64,000 nucleotides of DNA from an uncultured Thalassotalea sp. (GCA_947492575.1 CANLNK010000007.1:62001-126000), one strand, 5' to 3'; numbered from the stretch's first letter, positions 50,379 through 61,138 are shown. The notes: generated by a model not told the origin, from the letters alone. Numbers and translations: made by a program.

Positions 50379-50635
50379 TTTTTATCTCGGCTAACAGTTA
50401 TAACTAAATTCAGTCTACAAAAAATGTCGGATTTAGCATAGGGTTAAATATCTTAAATATTGAAAAACTCTATAAATATTAAGGTTAAGCCAGAGAAAGT
50501 GGCCAAGTGGGCAGAATTTTTTCAATTATTTGCTAGTCTTTTCGTTATAACTGTTAGTTTTTTAAAAATAATATGGAATAGTTTTTCTAATCAGTATATA
50601 TTTTTGGAATAAGAACGCTCAATTTCACGTGATAA

Positions 50636-51628
<993 letters not shown>

Positions 51629-51654
51629 CCTATGTACGCGTTACAAGTACATTG

Positions 51655-51683
51655 AAGAGCCGCCAAAGCGGCTCTTTTTTATT
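51655..51683. terminator. Terminator after cysB
   Basis: GAAGAGCCGC, CAAA loop and GCGGCTCTTTTTT. Confidence 0.9.
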
Positions 51684-51745
51684 GGTAAGAATTCTGCTCT
51701 TATATCAGGTGTTCTTAAGCGCCAAATATCTGTAATGCTTAAGTA

Positions 51746-52450
51746 TCAGTCATGAGACAGCATCAGCGCCTTTAGAGTTGCGGCATGTTTCTTATAAGCA
51801 TTACCAATCTTAATTTCATGATGCTCATTCACAATAAGCGAAGCAGTGCCGAAAGCCGTAATTGCATCATTGCGCACAATAAAAGATTTATGCACTTGTG
51901 AAAACTCACCAGCGGGTAGGGTATGTAGCATGTTTTTAAGCGTGCTACTTACCAGTGTTTGTTGGTCACCGTTCCAGACCTTTACGTAGTTACCATACGC
52001 CTCGACTACATCAATATCCGATAAAATGAATTTTTTTAGCTCTCTGTCTACTTTGAAAAACGCAGTGGTTGTTTTTGCTGTTTCTGGTGCTTGTGTTTGT
52101 TTTTGCTGAGTTACTTTGCTCAGTGCCTGACTAAGCCTTTCTTCACTTATTGGTTTAAGCAAATAGTCGGTAACGTTTAGCTCAAACCCTTCAATCGCAA
52201 ATTCTTTGTACGCGCTAGTAACAATAACCTGTGGTGGCTTAGCTAGCAGTTTTAGCATTTCAAAGCCGTTAAGCTGTGGCATATTGATATCAAGAAACAT
52301 GAGGTCGACAGGATTTTTCGCCAACCAAGCGAGCGCATCCAGTGCATTGTAACACTGATGGGTAATCATGATTTCTTGATGCTGTTGCAAATGATGTAAT
52401 AGAACATCATGCGCTAATGGCTCATCATCAATAATAATCGCGTTTATCAT
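51746..52450 (-). CDS. LytTR-family response regulator
   Basis: From ATG 52450 the product has 234 residues. It has a receiver domain with Asp54 in MFLDINMPQ and a switch SAYKEFA, then a LytTR DNA-binding domain (~135-234: IVVEAYGNYVKVW-type IDVVEAYGNYVKVW, QVHKSFIVR). LytTR proteins bind imperfect direct or inverted repeats and usually activate. Its ATGA overlaps the end of the sensor kinase gene, so the two are translationally coupled. The long version from 52489 lacks homology in its first residues. Probable targets are the divergent ABC operon and its own operon; see the inverted boxes in the intergenic region. Confidence 0.9.
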   Translation of the reverse strand: MINAIIIDDEPLAHDVLLHHLQQHQEIMITHQCYNALDALAWLAKNPVDLMFLDINMPQLNGFEMLKLLAKPPQVIVTSAYKEFAIEGFELNVTDYLLKPISEERLSQALSKVTQQKQTQAPETAKTTTAFFKVDRELKKFILSDIDVVEAYGNYVKVWNGDQQTLVSSTLKNMLHTLPAGEFSQVHKSFIVRNDAITAFGTASLIVNEHHEIKIGNAYKKHAATLKALMLSHD

Positions 52451-54132
52451 GCTGCCGGTTCCAGAATGAGCGATAGCTCTGCTCGCCAAACATTACTTTT
52501 TTCACTGTATATTAGCGAATGACTATTGGGGTATAGAAGTTGAAGCCTTTTTCGCAAGTTCTCCAAACCAACACCTGATGCCTCATCCGGTTTATTTACT
52601 ACCGGGTTTATGCAAACTAGTGTTAGTTGGTAGCGATTGTGCCCCTTTTCCTTAGAAGTATATAAACCTTGAACCTTTTTAAGAGAAAACTGAATTTGCA
52701 CAGTATTTTTCTCTATGGAGGGTTCGATACCGTACTGAATAGCATTTTCAATCAATACAATTAGTAACATGGGTGTTATGAGCAGATTCTCAGTGTCGTT
52801 CGGCCATTCAATTTCTAATTCACATTTATTGCCCCATCTAATTTCTTGAAGCTCTATGTAGTTTTTCAAATAAGCAATTTCACTGGCTAGTGGTACGAGC
52901 TTATTTTGGCCTTCATATACACCGTAGCGAAGTAAATCCGAAAGCTTGATCACAACATCAGGACATTGTTTGTCGTTTCGTAGTGTTAGTGCGTATAAGT
53001 TATTAAGCGTATTGAATAGAAAGTGTGGATTTATTTGCTGCTGTAGTAACTTAAGTTCTGTTTGCGTTTTTTGTTTAGATATTTCAATCACTTTAGCCTG
53101 CTGATGTTGACGCTCAAATGCCAGAATAATCGGGGTAGATAGAAAAATAACGAAAAATGTTAGCTGGTAATTGGCAGGACTAAAGGCATTGTAGTCAGTT
53201 GATGGAATCATCGTATAGTCGGGTACGTTCATCGGCAACTGTAAAACGATGGTGGCCAATATTGGTGTAATTAATATGATCGTGGCAAGTCCTGCGAATA
53301 AAAATGACATAACGCCATAACGTGTAAGTACCTGTTGAATCAGCCAGTATCTATTGATTAGGTAAACCACAAATAGCATGCCGCCAATAATCATAAATTG
53401 AATAACGTAACCTAGGTAGCTTTGCCAATTGGCTAAAATAACATTGGTGTCGAATATAGGCTCGAGTGGTTGATTATTTAACGGATCGTCGACATAAGCG
53501 AATATACCAGAAATAAATATCGACCAGACAACCAATATAAAAAACAACATTTTATTCAGTGAAAACAGTTTCGACATTAGTGTGAGCGTTGGTGCCTTTT
53601 GCTTTAAACCGATAAGCTCAATCAGAAACCACAAACAGCTACTCGCAAGTACTAGCAAGTAGTTGGTTACGTCTAAAAGACTATGTTTATTAAGTGAAAC
53701 AGCATTATTCTGTTCATTGATAAATACGAAGTAAATAGCGGGGTATATAACAAAGCCCGCCAGCCAAATAACAAGTGCACGACGCAATTTATTTTTTTTT
53801 GTTAGTGCTGAATTTGTTTCGACATTAATTTCTGCTTTATGTGTTATGAATAAACGGCTAACAACACCATGGCAAACTAGCATCGGAGAAAATGTAACTA
53901 ATGCTATTGCTAATACAGAAAGTGCGTTTAGCCAGCCTGACAAACCTTGTGAAAGAAAGTGAAGGTGTGAAATCAGCAGGGTCATGGCCGCTAGCGGCAG
54001 TAGCGTGTAGCTCAACTCTGATACTTTTATGATCAACTGGCCAAGCACGTTGTTGCTCATTTGATCTGATGTGCCCTCTACGTTGATTTTTTGCTTATTT
54101 TTTCTTTTCGATGTGGATAACGTTGAAAACAT
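52447..54132 (-). CDS. LytS-type membrane sensor histidine kinase
   Basis: The 561-residue protein has about eight membrane segments across residues 40-340. A His_kinase domain follows with QQQINPHFLFNTLNNLYAL (His370), and a HATPase domain has LIENAIQYGIEP and GVGLENLRKRLQLLYP. This is the LytS/YehU class (Pfam His_kinase, no HisKA). It is the first gene of the operon. An ATG at 54060 would remove 24 polar residues and is an alternative start. It likely senses a membrane or cell-surface signal and phosphorylates the LytTR regulator. Confidence 0.88.
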   Translation of the reverse strand: MFSTLSTSKRKNKQKINVEGTSDQMSNNVLGQLIIKVSELSYTLLPLAAMTLLISHLHFLSQGLSGWLNALSVLAIALVTFSPMLVCHGVVSRLFITHKAEINVETNSALTKKNKLRRALVIWLAGFVIYPAIYFVFINEQNNAVSLNKHSLLDVTNYLLVLASSCLWFLIELIGLKQKAPTLTLMSKLFSLNKMLFFILVVWSIFISGIFAYVDDPLNNQPLEPIFDTNVILANWQSYLGYVIQFMIIGGMLFVVYLINRYWLIQQVLTRYGVMSFLFAGLATIILITPILATIVLQLPMNVPDYTMIPSTDYNAFSPANYQLTFFVIFLSTPIILAFERQHQQAKVIEISKQKTQTELKLLQQQINPHFLFNTLNNLYALTLRNDKQCPDVVIKLSDLLRYGVYEGQNKLVPLASEIAYLKNYIELQEIRWGNKCELEIEWPNDTENLLITPMLLIVLIENAIQYGIEPSIEKNTVQIQFSLKKVQGLYTSKEKGHNRYQLTLVCINPVVNKPDEASGVGLENLRKRLQLLYPNSHSLIYSEKSNVWRAELSLILEPAA

Positions 54133-54191
54133 GCGACTAGCTTTAACTCCATTAAATTTCTGGTGACAGTTTCAGTTCACTAATTTCCCAA

Positions 54192-54197
54192 ATTATA
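54192..54197 (-). promoter_or_regulatory. -10 element of the kinase/regulator operon
   Basis: A perfect TATAAT reads on the minus strand 20 bp from the nearer LytTR-like arm, in the place expected for an activator site next to a weak -35. Confidence 0.45.
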
Positions 54198-54217
54198 TAC
54201 GTGCCGTCCTGCAGAAA

Positions 54218-54311
54218 ATGACAAACGCCCGTTTTTATCTGATGAATGAGCTGTCTTAACGTTATTCCTAACGTTTTCAAATCTTATCATTAAATAGTGG
54301 GCGTTTGTCAT
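54218..54311. promoter_or_regulatory. Paired 13-bp LytTR-like boxes in the divergent intergenic region
   Basis: ATGACAAACGCCC (54218-54230) and its exact reverse complement (54299-54311) lie 68 bp apart. Each is about 80-85 bp from the start codon it faces. The core GCGTTTGTC resembles known LytTR recognition cores (compare AlgR CCGTTCGTC). Two direct TAACGTT units (54257 and 54269, 12-bp period) lie between them. Confidence 0.6.
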
Positions 54312-54389
54312 AATCAAATGTTTCCAAGTGCTTGTTTGTTTTAACGTAATTGAAAAATAACGAAGAACTTAAAACAAGGAATCTATGGC

Positions 54390-55256
54390 ATGTTAACCGT
54401 CAAAAATCTCAACAAAACGTATTCAGATGGTACGCAAGCTTTAACCAACATCAGCCTTGATTTGCCGAAAGGCATGGTGGGGCTGTTAGGGCCAAACGGT
54501 GCGGGGAAGTCTACGTTGATGCGCACTCTAGCTTGCATTCAGGCAATTGAAAACGGAAAAGTACAATTTGGTGACATAGACCTATCGAACAACCCACATC
54601 AACTGCGTCAAATACTCGGATATTTGCCTCAGCAATTTGGTGTCTATCCACATATGTCTTGTGAAGCGTTACTTAAACACATCGCAGTGCTTAAGGGACT
54701 CAGTGCTAGTGAGATTGCTACCCAAATCCCTAAGCTGCTAGAAGATACTAATTTAACAAGTGTTGCAAAACGCAAAGTGTCACATTTTTCCGGCGGTATG
54801 CGACAGCGTTTTGGTATTGCCCAGGCATTACTTGGCGACCCAAAACTTGTCATTCTAGACGAGCCGACCGCGGGCCTCGATCCGCAGGAGCGAGAGAGGC
54901 TTCATGAAGTCTTGGTGACACTTAGTAAAGATAAACTTGTGTTGCTGTCGACTCATATTGTCGAGGATATCGAAAACTTGTGCCATTACGTTGCACTAAT
55001 GAAAGGTGGAAAAGTCCTTGATGCCAATGCAACTCAGGCACTCACTTTACCTTTGGAAGGAACTGTGTGGAACGTGCCGTTGGATGTAAAATTACCAAAT
55101 GAAGCTGTAGTCTTAAATAAACAATATCGCTTTGGTCATCCTAGTTTGAGGGTATTTTCGCGACAATCACCTCATACAAGCGCAACACCAGCAGTCGCGA
55201 CATTGCAGGATCGATACTTCCTTGCTCTGTCAGAGGAGGGTGACTCATGCTGTTAA
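54390..55256 (+). CDS. ABC transporter ATP-binding protein
   Basis: The 288-residue protein has Walker A GPNGAGKST (34-42), a Q loop LGYLPQQFGVYP, the signature FSGGMRQRFGIAQAL, Walker B LVILDEPTAGLDP and the H-loop STHIVED. It is of the CcmA/NatA export type, with a ~65-residue C-terminal extension. AAGGA lies nine bases before ATG. It overlaps the next gene by ten bases, so the two subunits are made together. Confidence 0.93.
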   Translation: MLTVKNLNKTYSDGTQALTNISLDLPKGMVGLLGPNGAGKSTLMRTLACIQAIENGKVQFGDIDLSNNPHQLRQILGYLPQQFGVYPHMSCEALLKHIAVLKGLSASEIATQIPKLLEDTNLTSVAKRKVSHFSGGMRQRFGIAQALLGDPKLVILDEPTAGLDPQERERLHEVLVTLSKDKLVLLSTHIVEDIENLCHYVALMKGGKVLDANATQALTLPLEGTVWNVPLDVKLPNEAVVLNKQYRFGHPSLRVFSRQSPHTSATPAVATLQDRYFLALSEEGDSCC

Positions 55257-58200
55257 ATGAACTGAGCTTTCTTGTTAGGCAACCAGCAGCGCGTCTTGGG
55301 ATGCTGTTAATGCCACTTACTGGCTTGATCTTCTCGCTCAATATAATGTACGACAGCCTCCAAGCAATCAAGCACTTCCATTTATTACAAATCACTATTG
55401 TTATGCTGACACTACCAATCGTCGTGGGCATCGCCAGTGGCGTCATGCTGTTTCGTGACAGGGTGTACAACATGACCGAGATCATTGACGTTACGCCAGT
55501 TCATTATCGTGAACGTTGGCAAAGTAGGTTAGGTGCAATAATCCTATTTTCGCTGTCGCTACTGGTACTTTCTTCGACAGTGGCATGTGCAGTGTTTAGC
55601 TTCCGCTTCGGTTTTGCTATTGAATACGTAGGTATTAGTTTTTCAGCCATTTTATTATTAGCAGGACCAGCGACTTTTATATTAAGTGGACTATATCTTG
55701 CGATTGCTCAGCGAACAAGGCACACAATAACACTATATGTAGTGGCCGCAATCATCTCGATTGGGTATCTAATGCTAGCCAGCATCAACGGTTCACCTGT
55801 CTTGGCTGGTAGCAACATCAAGAGTGATTCGATGTATAGTATCATGTTGTGGCTTGACCCTTATGGCTTTACGCGTGCTGTTGATAGTTTGGCAGAGACT
55901 CACTATTTCTTAGATTCTTACTTGCTTATTAATCGAACGTTTTGGCTTGCTGCAGGTACGGGCCTTATTTATTGGCTGCTCAGTCAACCAGTGACGTTAG
56001 GTTCAGAGTCGGCTATCAGCGAAACATCTGTCGATGAGGTCGAAAGTCGACTTAGTCGTATTAAGCGCTCTTTCTTTGAGCTATTCGGACTAAGCCAGAA
56101 TGAAGCCTCATCAGATAGCCTACTAAAAGTCGATAGCAAGATTAAATCGAATAGTCTTACTTTCTCCATGGCGACCAAGCAAGTTTATGCATTGATGAGT
56201 AGCAAGGTAACGGTGTTTATATTGATCGCATGGCCACTTTTAGTTTTTAGTGAAGTGCTCGCCGGTATAAATTATTCAGAACCTTTATCTAACATGATTT
56301 CGGCAACGAGTTTATCTGCCCTTAATCGGGTTCTACCTGACATTTTCCCTGCGCTGGGTTCTCTACTGGTTGTTCTATGGGCGTGGCAAATAACCCAGTA
56401 TGACAACCAAAATAACATCGCAGAGTTAACGGCTGCGACACAGGTAAAAAATTATCAGTTATTACTTTCTCATATGTTGACGCTAATCACGATAGTACTG
56501 ATTTTTACGACGTTAACAGGGATAGGAGCATTGGTTGCCGAACTACTAAATACACGCTCGACTGCAGCCTCAATTCATTTAAACGTTTATTTTCAAAGTC
56601 TTTTATTAGCGCTTATTCCTGTCACCTTGCTGGGGTTAATGGCAACTTATCTGTTTCATTTAATTAATTCAGCACTGCTAGTCGTATTTATTATGGGTGT
56701 GGCATTGGTATTCAAATTTACACCATTGGCGACCACCTTGGGTATTACACATACGTTTTGGAATATCGCCGGAACACCACTTCGTATGCCTGACGAGCTT
56801 TGGGGCTTTGCACGCAGTATATCTGTTTATCTTCCTTACATTACATTGTGGGTTTTAACAGCGTTGACGCTTTTCTCATTGGCCAATGCATTTTCAAATC
56901 GTGGAAATAATTATCGCTCGCGTCAATTGACCATCAAGTTTAAAGCGCTTGGTAAAGAGGGAGTTCTAATCCTTCTCTCGATAGCAGGCACACTTTTTTA
57001 CGCAGGATATTTGCATCTTGCATTAGTTGATGAAAAGCCACTTTATAACTCTCATCAAAGAGAGGCGTGGAAGGTTAGTTATGAAAATAATTACCATCAT
57101 TGGCAGGAACAACCACAGCCGACAGTTATTGCACTTGATTCGGTAGTAGATCTATTTCCTAACGAGGAGTATGCAGACTTCGCGCTGACTTATACGCTGA
57201 AAAATAAGACAGAGAAACCGATTAACCAATTATTAATTGGTCAATACCCATTAGGTTTTGAAGCAAATGTTCTGCAATCTGGAATAAGGTTAATTGAGTT
57301 TAATGAAGCATTAACACAAGGGATTTATCAGTTTGAACAACCCTTGCTGCCAGGCGCTACACAAAAGATTCGCGTTGAATTTACTTACCGACAGCCAACG
57401 CTTTGGCCTGCAGTAATGCACCAAGTCATCAAGTCAGAATTCACCTATTTACGCGCTATGCCGTTGCTACCGTTGATTGGTTATCAACCGCTACTTGAGA
57501 TTAGTGCACCTGTGTTGAGAGAAAAGTATGGTTTGAGCAGGCGACAATCAGTTAGTCCGTCAGCCTTAGACAATAGTGAACGGCACAAACTAGGAGAGTA
57601 TGAATGGATAGCATATTCGACGACAATGTCGACAACCGATAGTCAAACGCCTATTAGTCAGGGAGAGTTAATTAAACAATGGCAGGCGAATGGCCGTAAC
57701 TACGCTTCATACAGAACAGTTGAACCAATTAGAGCTATACCTGCTTGGTTATCTGTACCTTTTGATAAGCTTTCATCACACTCCAACGATGCAGTCATTC
57801 AGCTCTTTACGCCAACGGTGAATCAAGCTGCACAAGTCAATTTAAACGCAGTTAAGCAAACAATGGATTGGTTTGAACAGCACATAACTCCCTATCGTTA
57901 TAAGCAACTTAACCTTGTTGCTATGCCGTTCTTGTCCGGTACTGGTTATGCGCTACCTCAGGTTATGTTGATAAACCATAGAGTTGGTTTTTTATCTGAG
58001 CCTTCGCCTGATGCTGGTTTCGATCAGCGTTATCGACGAGCAGTTCACGAGACAGCACACCAGTGGTTTGGTCATGATATTGGCAACGGCATTCCGCAGG
58101 AAAATGCCTTTTTAGTGGAGTCTATGGCCAAATATATTGAGCTTGTACTTATTGAAAAGCACCATGGAAAGCAAGCAATGCAAGCTCTTGTTGAATATGA

Positions 58201-58522
58201 GCAGCGTAGATTTAGCAACCGAATGCGCGTTACAAATATGACGTTACCTTCAATTATCGACGCGGAGCATAATTTTCAGCAATACTCGGCCGCTACTTTG
58301 GTGTTTGCGTTGCTCAGACACGAAATAGGCGATGAAGCGATTATTCCTGCATTGAAAGCACTTTGGCAAGCTCATGCATTCCCCAAGGCGCCTGCAACAT
58401 CATTGGATTTTGTGCGCCTGCTTAAAGAGAGCGTTGATGGGACAAAGCATGATGTCATCGATAAGTTACTACTTTCAAATGACGTCGATTTACTGCTGGA
58501 TTTAGTACCTAACGAAATATAG
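55247..58522 (+). CDS. ABC permease fused to an M1-family metallopeptidase domain
   Basis: This 1091-residue protein starts with an ABC-2-type permease of roughly 10-12 membrane segments in two blocks (~10-245 and ~315-590). A hydrophilic part follows with a beta-domain (~600-780) and an M1/gluzincin peptidase domain (~790-1091). Zinc motif HETAH is at 934-938 and the third ligand is Glu958 in LVESMAKY. Spacing from the second His to Glu is 19 residues instead of 18, as in other ABC-M1 fusions. The GGMEN exopeptidase motif is not visible. AGGAGG precedes ATG. Peptide export coupled to processing, or an import/sensing role, are both possible; the substrate is unknown. Confidence 0.88.
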   Translation: MLLNELSFLVRQPAARLGMLLMPLTGLIFSLNIMYDSLQAIKHFHLLQITIVMLTLPIVVGIASGVMLFRDRVYNMTEIIDVTPVHYRERWQSRLGAIILFSLSLLVLSSTVACAVFSFRFGFAIEYVGISFSAILLLAGPATFILSGLYLAIAQRTRHTITLYVVAAIISIGYLMLASINGSPVLAGSNIKSDSMYSIMLWLDPYGFTRAVDSLAETHYFLDSYLLINRTFWLAAGTGLIYWLLSQPVTLGSESAISETSVDEVESRLSRIKRSFFELFGLSQNEASSDSLLKVDSKIKSNSLTFSMATKQVYALMSSKVTVFILIAWPLLVFSEVLAGINYSEPLSNMISATSLSALNRVLPDIFPALGSLLVVLWAWQITQYDNQNNIAELTAATQVKNYQLLLSHMLTLITIVLIFTTLTGIGALVAELLNTRSTAASIHLNVYFQSLLLALIPVTLLGLMATYLFHLINSALLVVFIMGVALVFKFTPLATTLGITHTFWNIAGTPLRMPDELWGFARSISVYLPYITLWVLTALTLFSLANAFSNRGNNYRSRQLTIKFKALGKEGVLILLSIAGTLFYAGYLHLALVDEKPLYNSHQREAWKVSYENNYHHWQEQPQPTVIALDSVVDLFPNEEYADFALTYTLKNKTEKPINQLLIGQYPLGFEANVLQSGIRLIEFNEALTQGIYQFEQPLLPGATQKIRVEFTYRQPTLWPAVMHQVIKSEFTYLRAMPLLPLIGYQPLLEISAPVLREKYGLSRRQSVSPSALDNSERHKLGEYEWIAYSTTMSTTDSQTPISQGELIKQWQANGRNYASYRTVEPIRAIPAWLSVPFDKLSSHSNDAVIQLFTPTVNQAAQVNLNAVKQTMDWFEQHITPYRYKQLNLVAMPFLSGTGYALPQVMLINHRVGFLSEPSPDAGFDQRYRRAVHETAHQWFGHDIGNGIPQENAFLVESMAKYIELVLIEKHHGKQAMQALVEYEQRRFSNRMRVTNMTLPSIIDAEHNFQQYSAATLVFALLRHEIGDEAIIPALKALWQAHAFPKAPATSLDFVRLLKESVDGTKHDVIDKLLLSNDVDLLLDLVPNEI

Positions 58523-58607
58523 TGCGAATGTAGCAGACCATTGAGAACTTTTGCATTGAGGTGCATAACTAACAAGAAGCGCTTTAGGTAAGGGCAGTTA
58601 AATCAAC

Positions 58608-58638
58608 AAAAAAAGAAGCCAAATGGCTTCTTTTTTAT
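58608..58638 (+). terminator. Terminator after the ABC-M1 gene
   Basis: AAAGAAGCC, AAAT, GGCTTCTTT with long A- and T-runs. Confidence 0.88.
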
Positions 58639-58662
58639 TTTATCAATGTTCCAAAGTATGTA

Positions 58663-58988
58663 GGGCGTGTTGATCTTTCGAGGTTGTTTTTGCAGCAATT
58701 TATGGTGTTTTTATACAAGGCAGAGCTTATGTCGTGTGGTTATTCCACATAAATAAGCGATAACGCAGTAGAAAGGCATCATAAATGCTGTCCTGAATAT
58801 CTAGTAAAAGGGATTCGTTTAAATGCATTTTTCTCATTGATGCCTGCACGGATGCAGGTACAAAGATTATGCAGGAGCATAATAATCGGTACTTGCTCTG
58901 TGCGTAGAGTAACTATGCGTATCACAAGTGCCGCGATAAAAATGCAATTAATTCGAACAAAATTTAACCCTGAAAGATCAACACGCCC
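58663..58988 (-). mobile_element. MITE-like element, copy 2 (326 bp, inverted, TA target duplication)
   Basis: In reverse complement it matches copy 1 at 42057-42319 along its whole length, with only scattered differences except two insertions. The larger insertion (about 58839-58889) has two small hairpins (TGCCTGCA...TGCAGGTA and GATTATGC...GCATAATAATC); the smaller is near 58796. It is flanked by TA at 58661-58662 and 58989-58990. It ends six bases before the sdaA stop codon. Confidence 0.85.
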
Positions 58989-58994
58989 TAGGAA

Positions 58995-60371
58995 TTAACA
59001 CTCGATAATATTTACTGCTAAGCCACCACGAGATGTTTCTTTGTATTTGGTCTTCATATCGTTACCCGTGTCCCACATGGTTTTGATCACTTTATCTAAT
59101 GAAACCTTTTGTGTCCCTGTGCCACGAAGTGCAAGTCGAGATGCGTTAATTGCTTTTACTGCGCCCATTGCATTGCGCTCAATACAAGGTACTTGCACTA
59201 AGCCACCGACAGGATCGCAAGTTAAACCAAGGTTGTGTTCCATGCCTATTTCTGCGGCATTTTCCACTTGCACAGGCGAACCCCCCATAATTTCGGTAAG
59301 CGCACCAGCAGCCATCGAACAGGCTACACCAACTTCCGCTTGACAACCGCCTTCGGCGCCAGAAATTGTCGCGTTAGTTTTGTACAAAATACCAATGGCC
59401 GCTGCAGTTAATAGGTAGCGAATACAGTCTTCATCATCAACTGGCTTGATGAACTTATCGTAGTAGCAAAGCACAGCTGGAATAATGCCTGCTGCACCGT
59501 TTGTTGGCGCTGTTACGACTCGGCTGCCAGCGGCATTTTCTTCATTTACTGCTAATGCGAATAAGTTGACCCAATCCATTGCTGACAAAGGATCTACGTT
59601 CTTTTCAACTGAAAGAGAGCGGTGTAGGGCAGGTGCACGACGGTTAACTTTCAAACCACCTGGCAAAATACCCTCGGTGCGCATCCCGCGCTCTACGCTG
59701 TCTTTCATTGCTTGCCAAATATCGACTAAGCCTTTGCGAATTGAAGCTTCATCTGACAAACATTTCTCATTGTTCATCATTATGGTACTAATACTTAGCC
59801 CTTTCTCACTTGCCTCTTTAATAAGTTCATCGGCGGTAGAGAAAATATGAGGGCGCTTAATATTGCTGTGCAGCGAGAGAGCTTTGTCTTTTTCTTTCTC
59901 AAAATCACAATCTTGAACAATAAAGCCACCGCCAATGCTGTAGTAAGTTTCGTCAAAAATTACTTCATCGCCAGCGTAAGCAAATAAGGTCATTGCATTG
60001 GCATGTGCTGGCAGGGTTTTACGTCTGTGGTAGATAATTGCATTACTTTTCGGAAAAGCAATTTTGTCTTTTCCCAAAAGTGCAATTTGTTCGCTAGATA
60101 CTGTGTCTTGAAGAATCGTTTCAATTGATTCTACCGCTATAGATTCTGGTGCTTCGCCATATAGGCCCAGAATAACAGCCTTCCCCGTTCCGTGGCCTAC
60201 ACCTGTTTGTCCTAATGAACCAAACAATTCGCAACTTATGCGATCAGTTTTCTCGAGGTGTCCTTGAGCAACTAAGTGTTCAGCAAATAATTTGGCAGCG
60301 CGCATCGGACCGACAGTATGAGAACTGGACGGACCAATACCGATTGAAAACATATCAAATACACTAATCAT
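58995..60371 (-). CDS. sdaA: L-serine ammonia-lyase
   Basis: The 458-residue enzyme is a single-chain Fe-S serine dehydratase. It has an N-terminal beta domain ([29 protein letters not shown]) and a C-terminal alpha domain with conserved cysteines for the oxygen-sensitive [4Fe-4S] cluster (the last within NIIEC near the end; others around [17 protein letters not shown] and [10 protein letters not shown]). It converts serine to pyruvate and ammonia. AGG before ATG supports the start. pabB-nudL-sdaA is the E. coli gene order; here sdaA is separated from nudL by 194 bp. Confidence 0.95.
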   Translation of the reverse strand: MISVFDMFSIGIGPSSSHTVGPMRAAKLFAEHLVAQGHLEKTDRISCELFGSLGQTGVGHGTGKAVILGLYGEAPESIAVESIETILQDTVSSEQIALLGKDKIAFPKSNAIIYHRRKTLPAHANAMTLFAYAGDEVIFDETYYSIGGGFIVQDCDFEKEKDKALSLHSNIKRPHIFSTADELIKEASEKGLSISTIMMNNEKCLSDEASIRKGLVDIWQAMKDSVERGMRTEGILPGGLKVNRRAPALHRSLSVEKNVDPLSAMDWVNLFALAVNEENAAGSRVVTAPTNGAAGIIPAVLCYYDKFIKPVDDEDCIRYLLTAAAIGILYKTNATISGAEGGCQAEVGVACSMAAGALTEIMGGSPVQVENAAEIGMEHNLGLTCDPVGGLVQVPCIERNAMGAVKAINASRLALRGTGTQKVSLDKVIKTMWDTGNDMKTKYKETSRGGLAVNIIEC

Positions 60372-60565
60372 GAGATAACCTGAATAATAAATTGAATATT
60401 TATTTAATTGTAAAATTTTATTCGGTTATTTTACCTGAAAGTTTACGATTAAATAAACAGAATAATACCATTATAGATGAATATCGCTGGCGGGCAGGGG
60501 TAGCAAGGGGTTGAGCAAGCTTGAGAGGTTGTGAAAAGTTGAAGCTTCAGAGTACAGCCAATGGT

Positions 60566-61138
60566 TTAGTCCTTTATATGGCGAACTAAATCGGCAAGCA
60601 TTGCTGCCGTTGCGCCCCAAATATTGTAATCCTGATATGGCATAAAGTGGACTTGGTGTAAGTATCCATGATGATACGTATCTACTTTGATATGGTTTTC
60701 TTGATCCAAGAAGTGGCTTAACGGCACGGTAAACACACTTGCTACTTCACCCATATCGACTTTAAATTCAATGAGCTCGGTAAGCATGCCAACAATAGGT
60801 GTAACATTAAAACCACTAATAGTATGGTATGTCTCAAGTTGACCTATGGTTTGAACACTACTCATTGGCAGTCCAATTTCTTCTTCCGCTTCGCGAAGCG
60901 CGGTAAACACTAGAGATGGATCTGATGGCTCGACTTTACCTCCGGGAAAACTGATTTGTCCGGCATGGTGTTTAAGTTGCTCTGAGCGCTGTGTGAGCAC
61001 AACATGAAGCTCGTCTTCCACATCAACAATGGGGATGAGTACTGCAGCTTCACGGGTTGGTTTACCAAAGCGAAATTTATGGCTGTTGGGCATTAGTGGT
61101 TGTAGCTGGAATTTGTTGATAAATGTTTGTTTATCCAA
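60566..61138 (-). CDS. nudL: NUDIX CoA pyrophosphatase
   Basis: The 190-residue protein has the NUDIX box GGKVEPSDPSLVFTALREAEEEIGL (residues ~66-90) preceded by the CoA-type motif LKHHAGQISFPGG. It hydrolyses coenzyme A or related nucleotides. The only start that keeps the family N-terminus is TTG 61138, 23 bp after pabB, so the genes are likely cotranscribed. Confidence 0.9.
   Translation of the reverse strand: MDKQTFINKFQLQPLMPNSHKFRFGKPTREAAVLIPIVDVEDELHVVLTQRSEQLKHHAGQISFPGGKVEPSDPSLVFTALREAEEEIGLPMSSVQTIGQLETYHTISGFNVTPIVGMLTELIEFKVDMGEVASVFTVPLSHFLDQENHIKVDTYHHGYLHQVHFMPYQDYNIWGATAAMLADLVRHIKD

Noticed and set aside
51746-58522. Reading the LytTR/ABC-M1 locus as an antiphage defence system
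   Set aside because: No nuclease, NTPase sensor, toxin or other defence-type domain is present and no defence genes are nearby; the layout fits signalling and transport.
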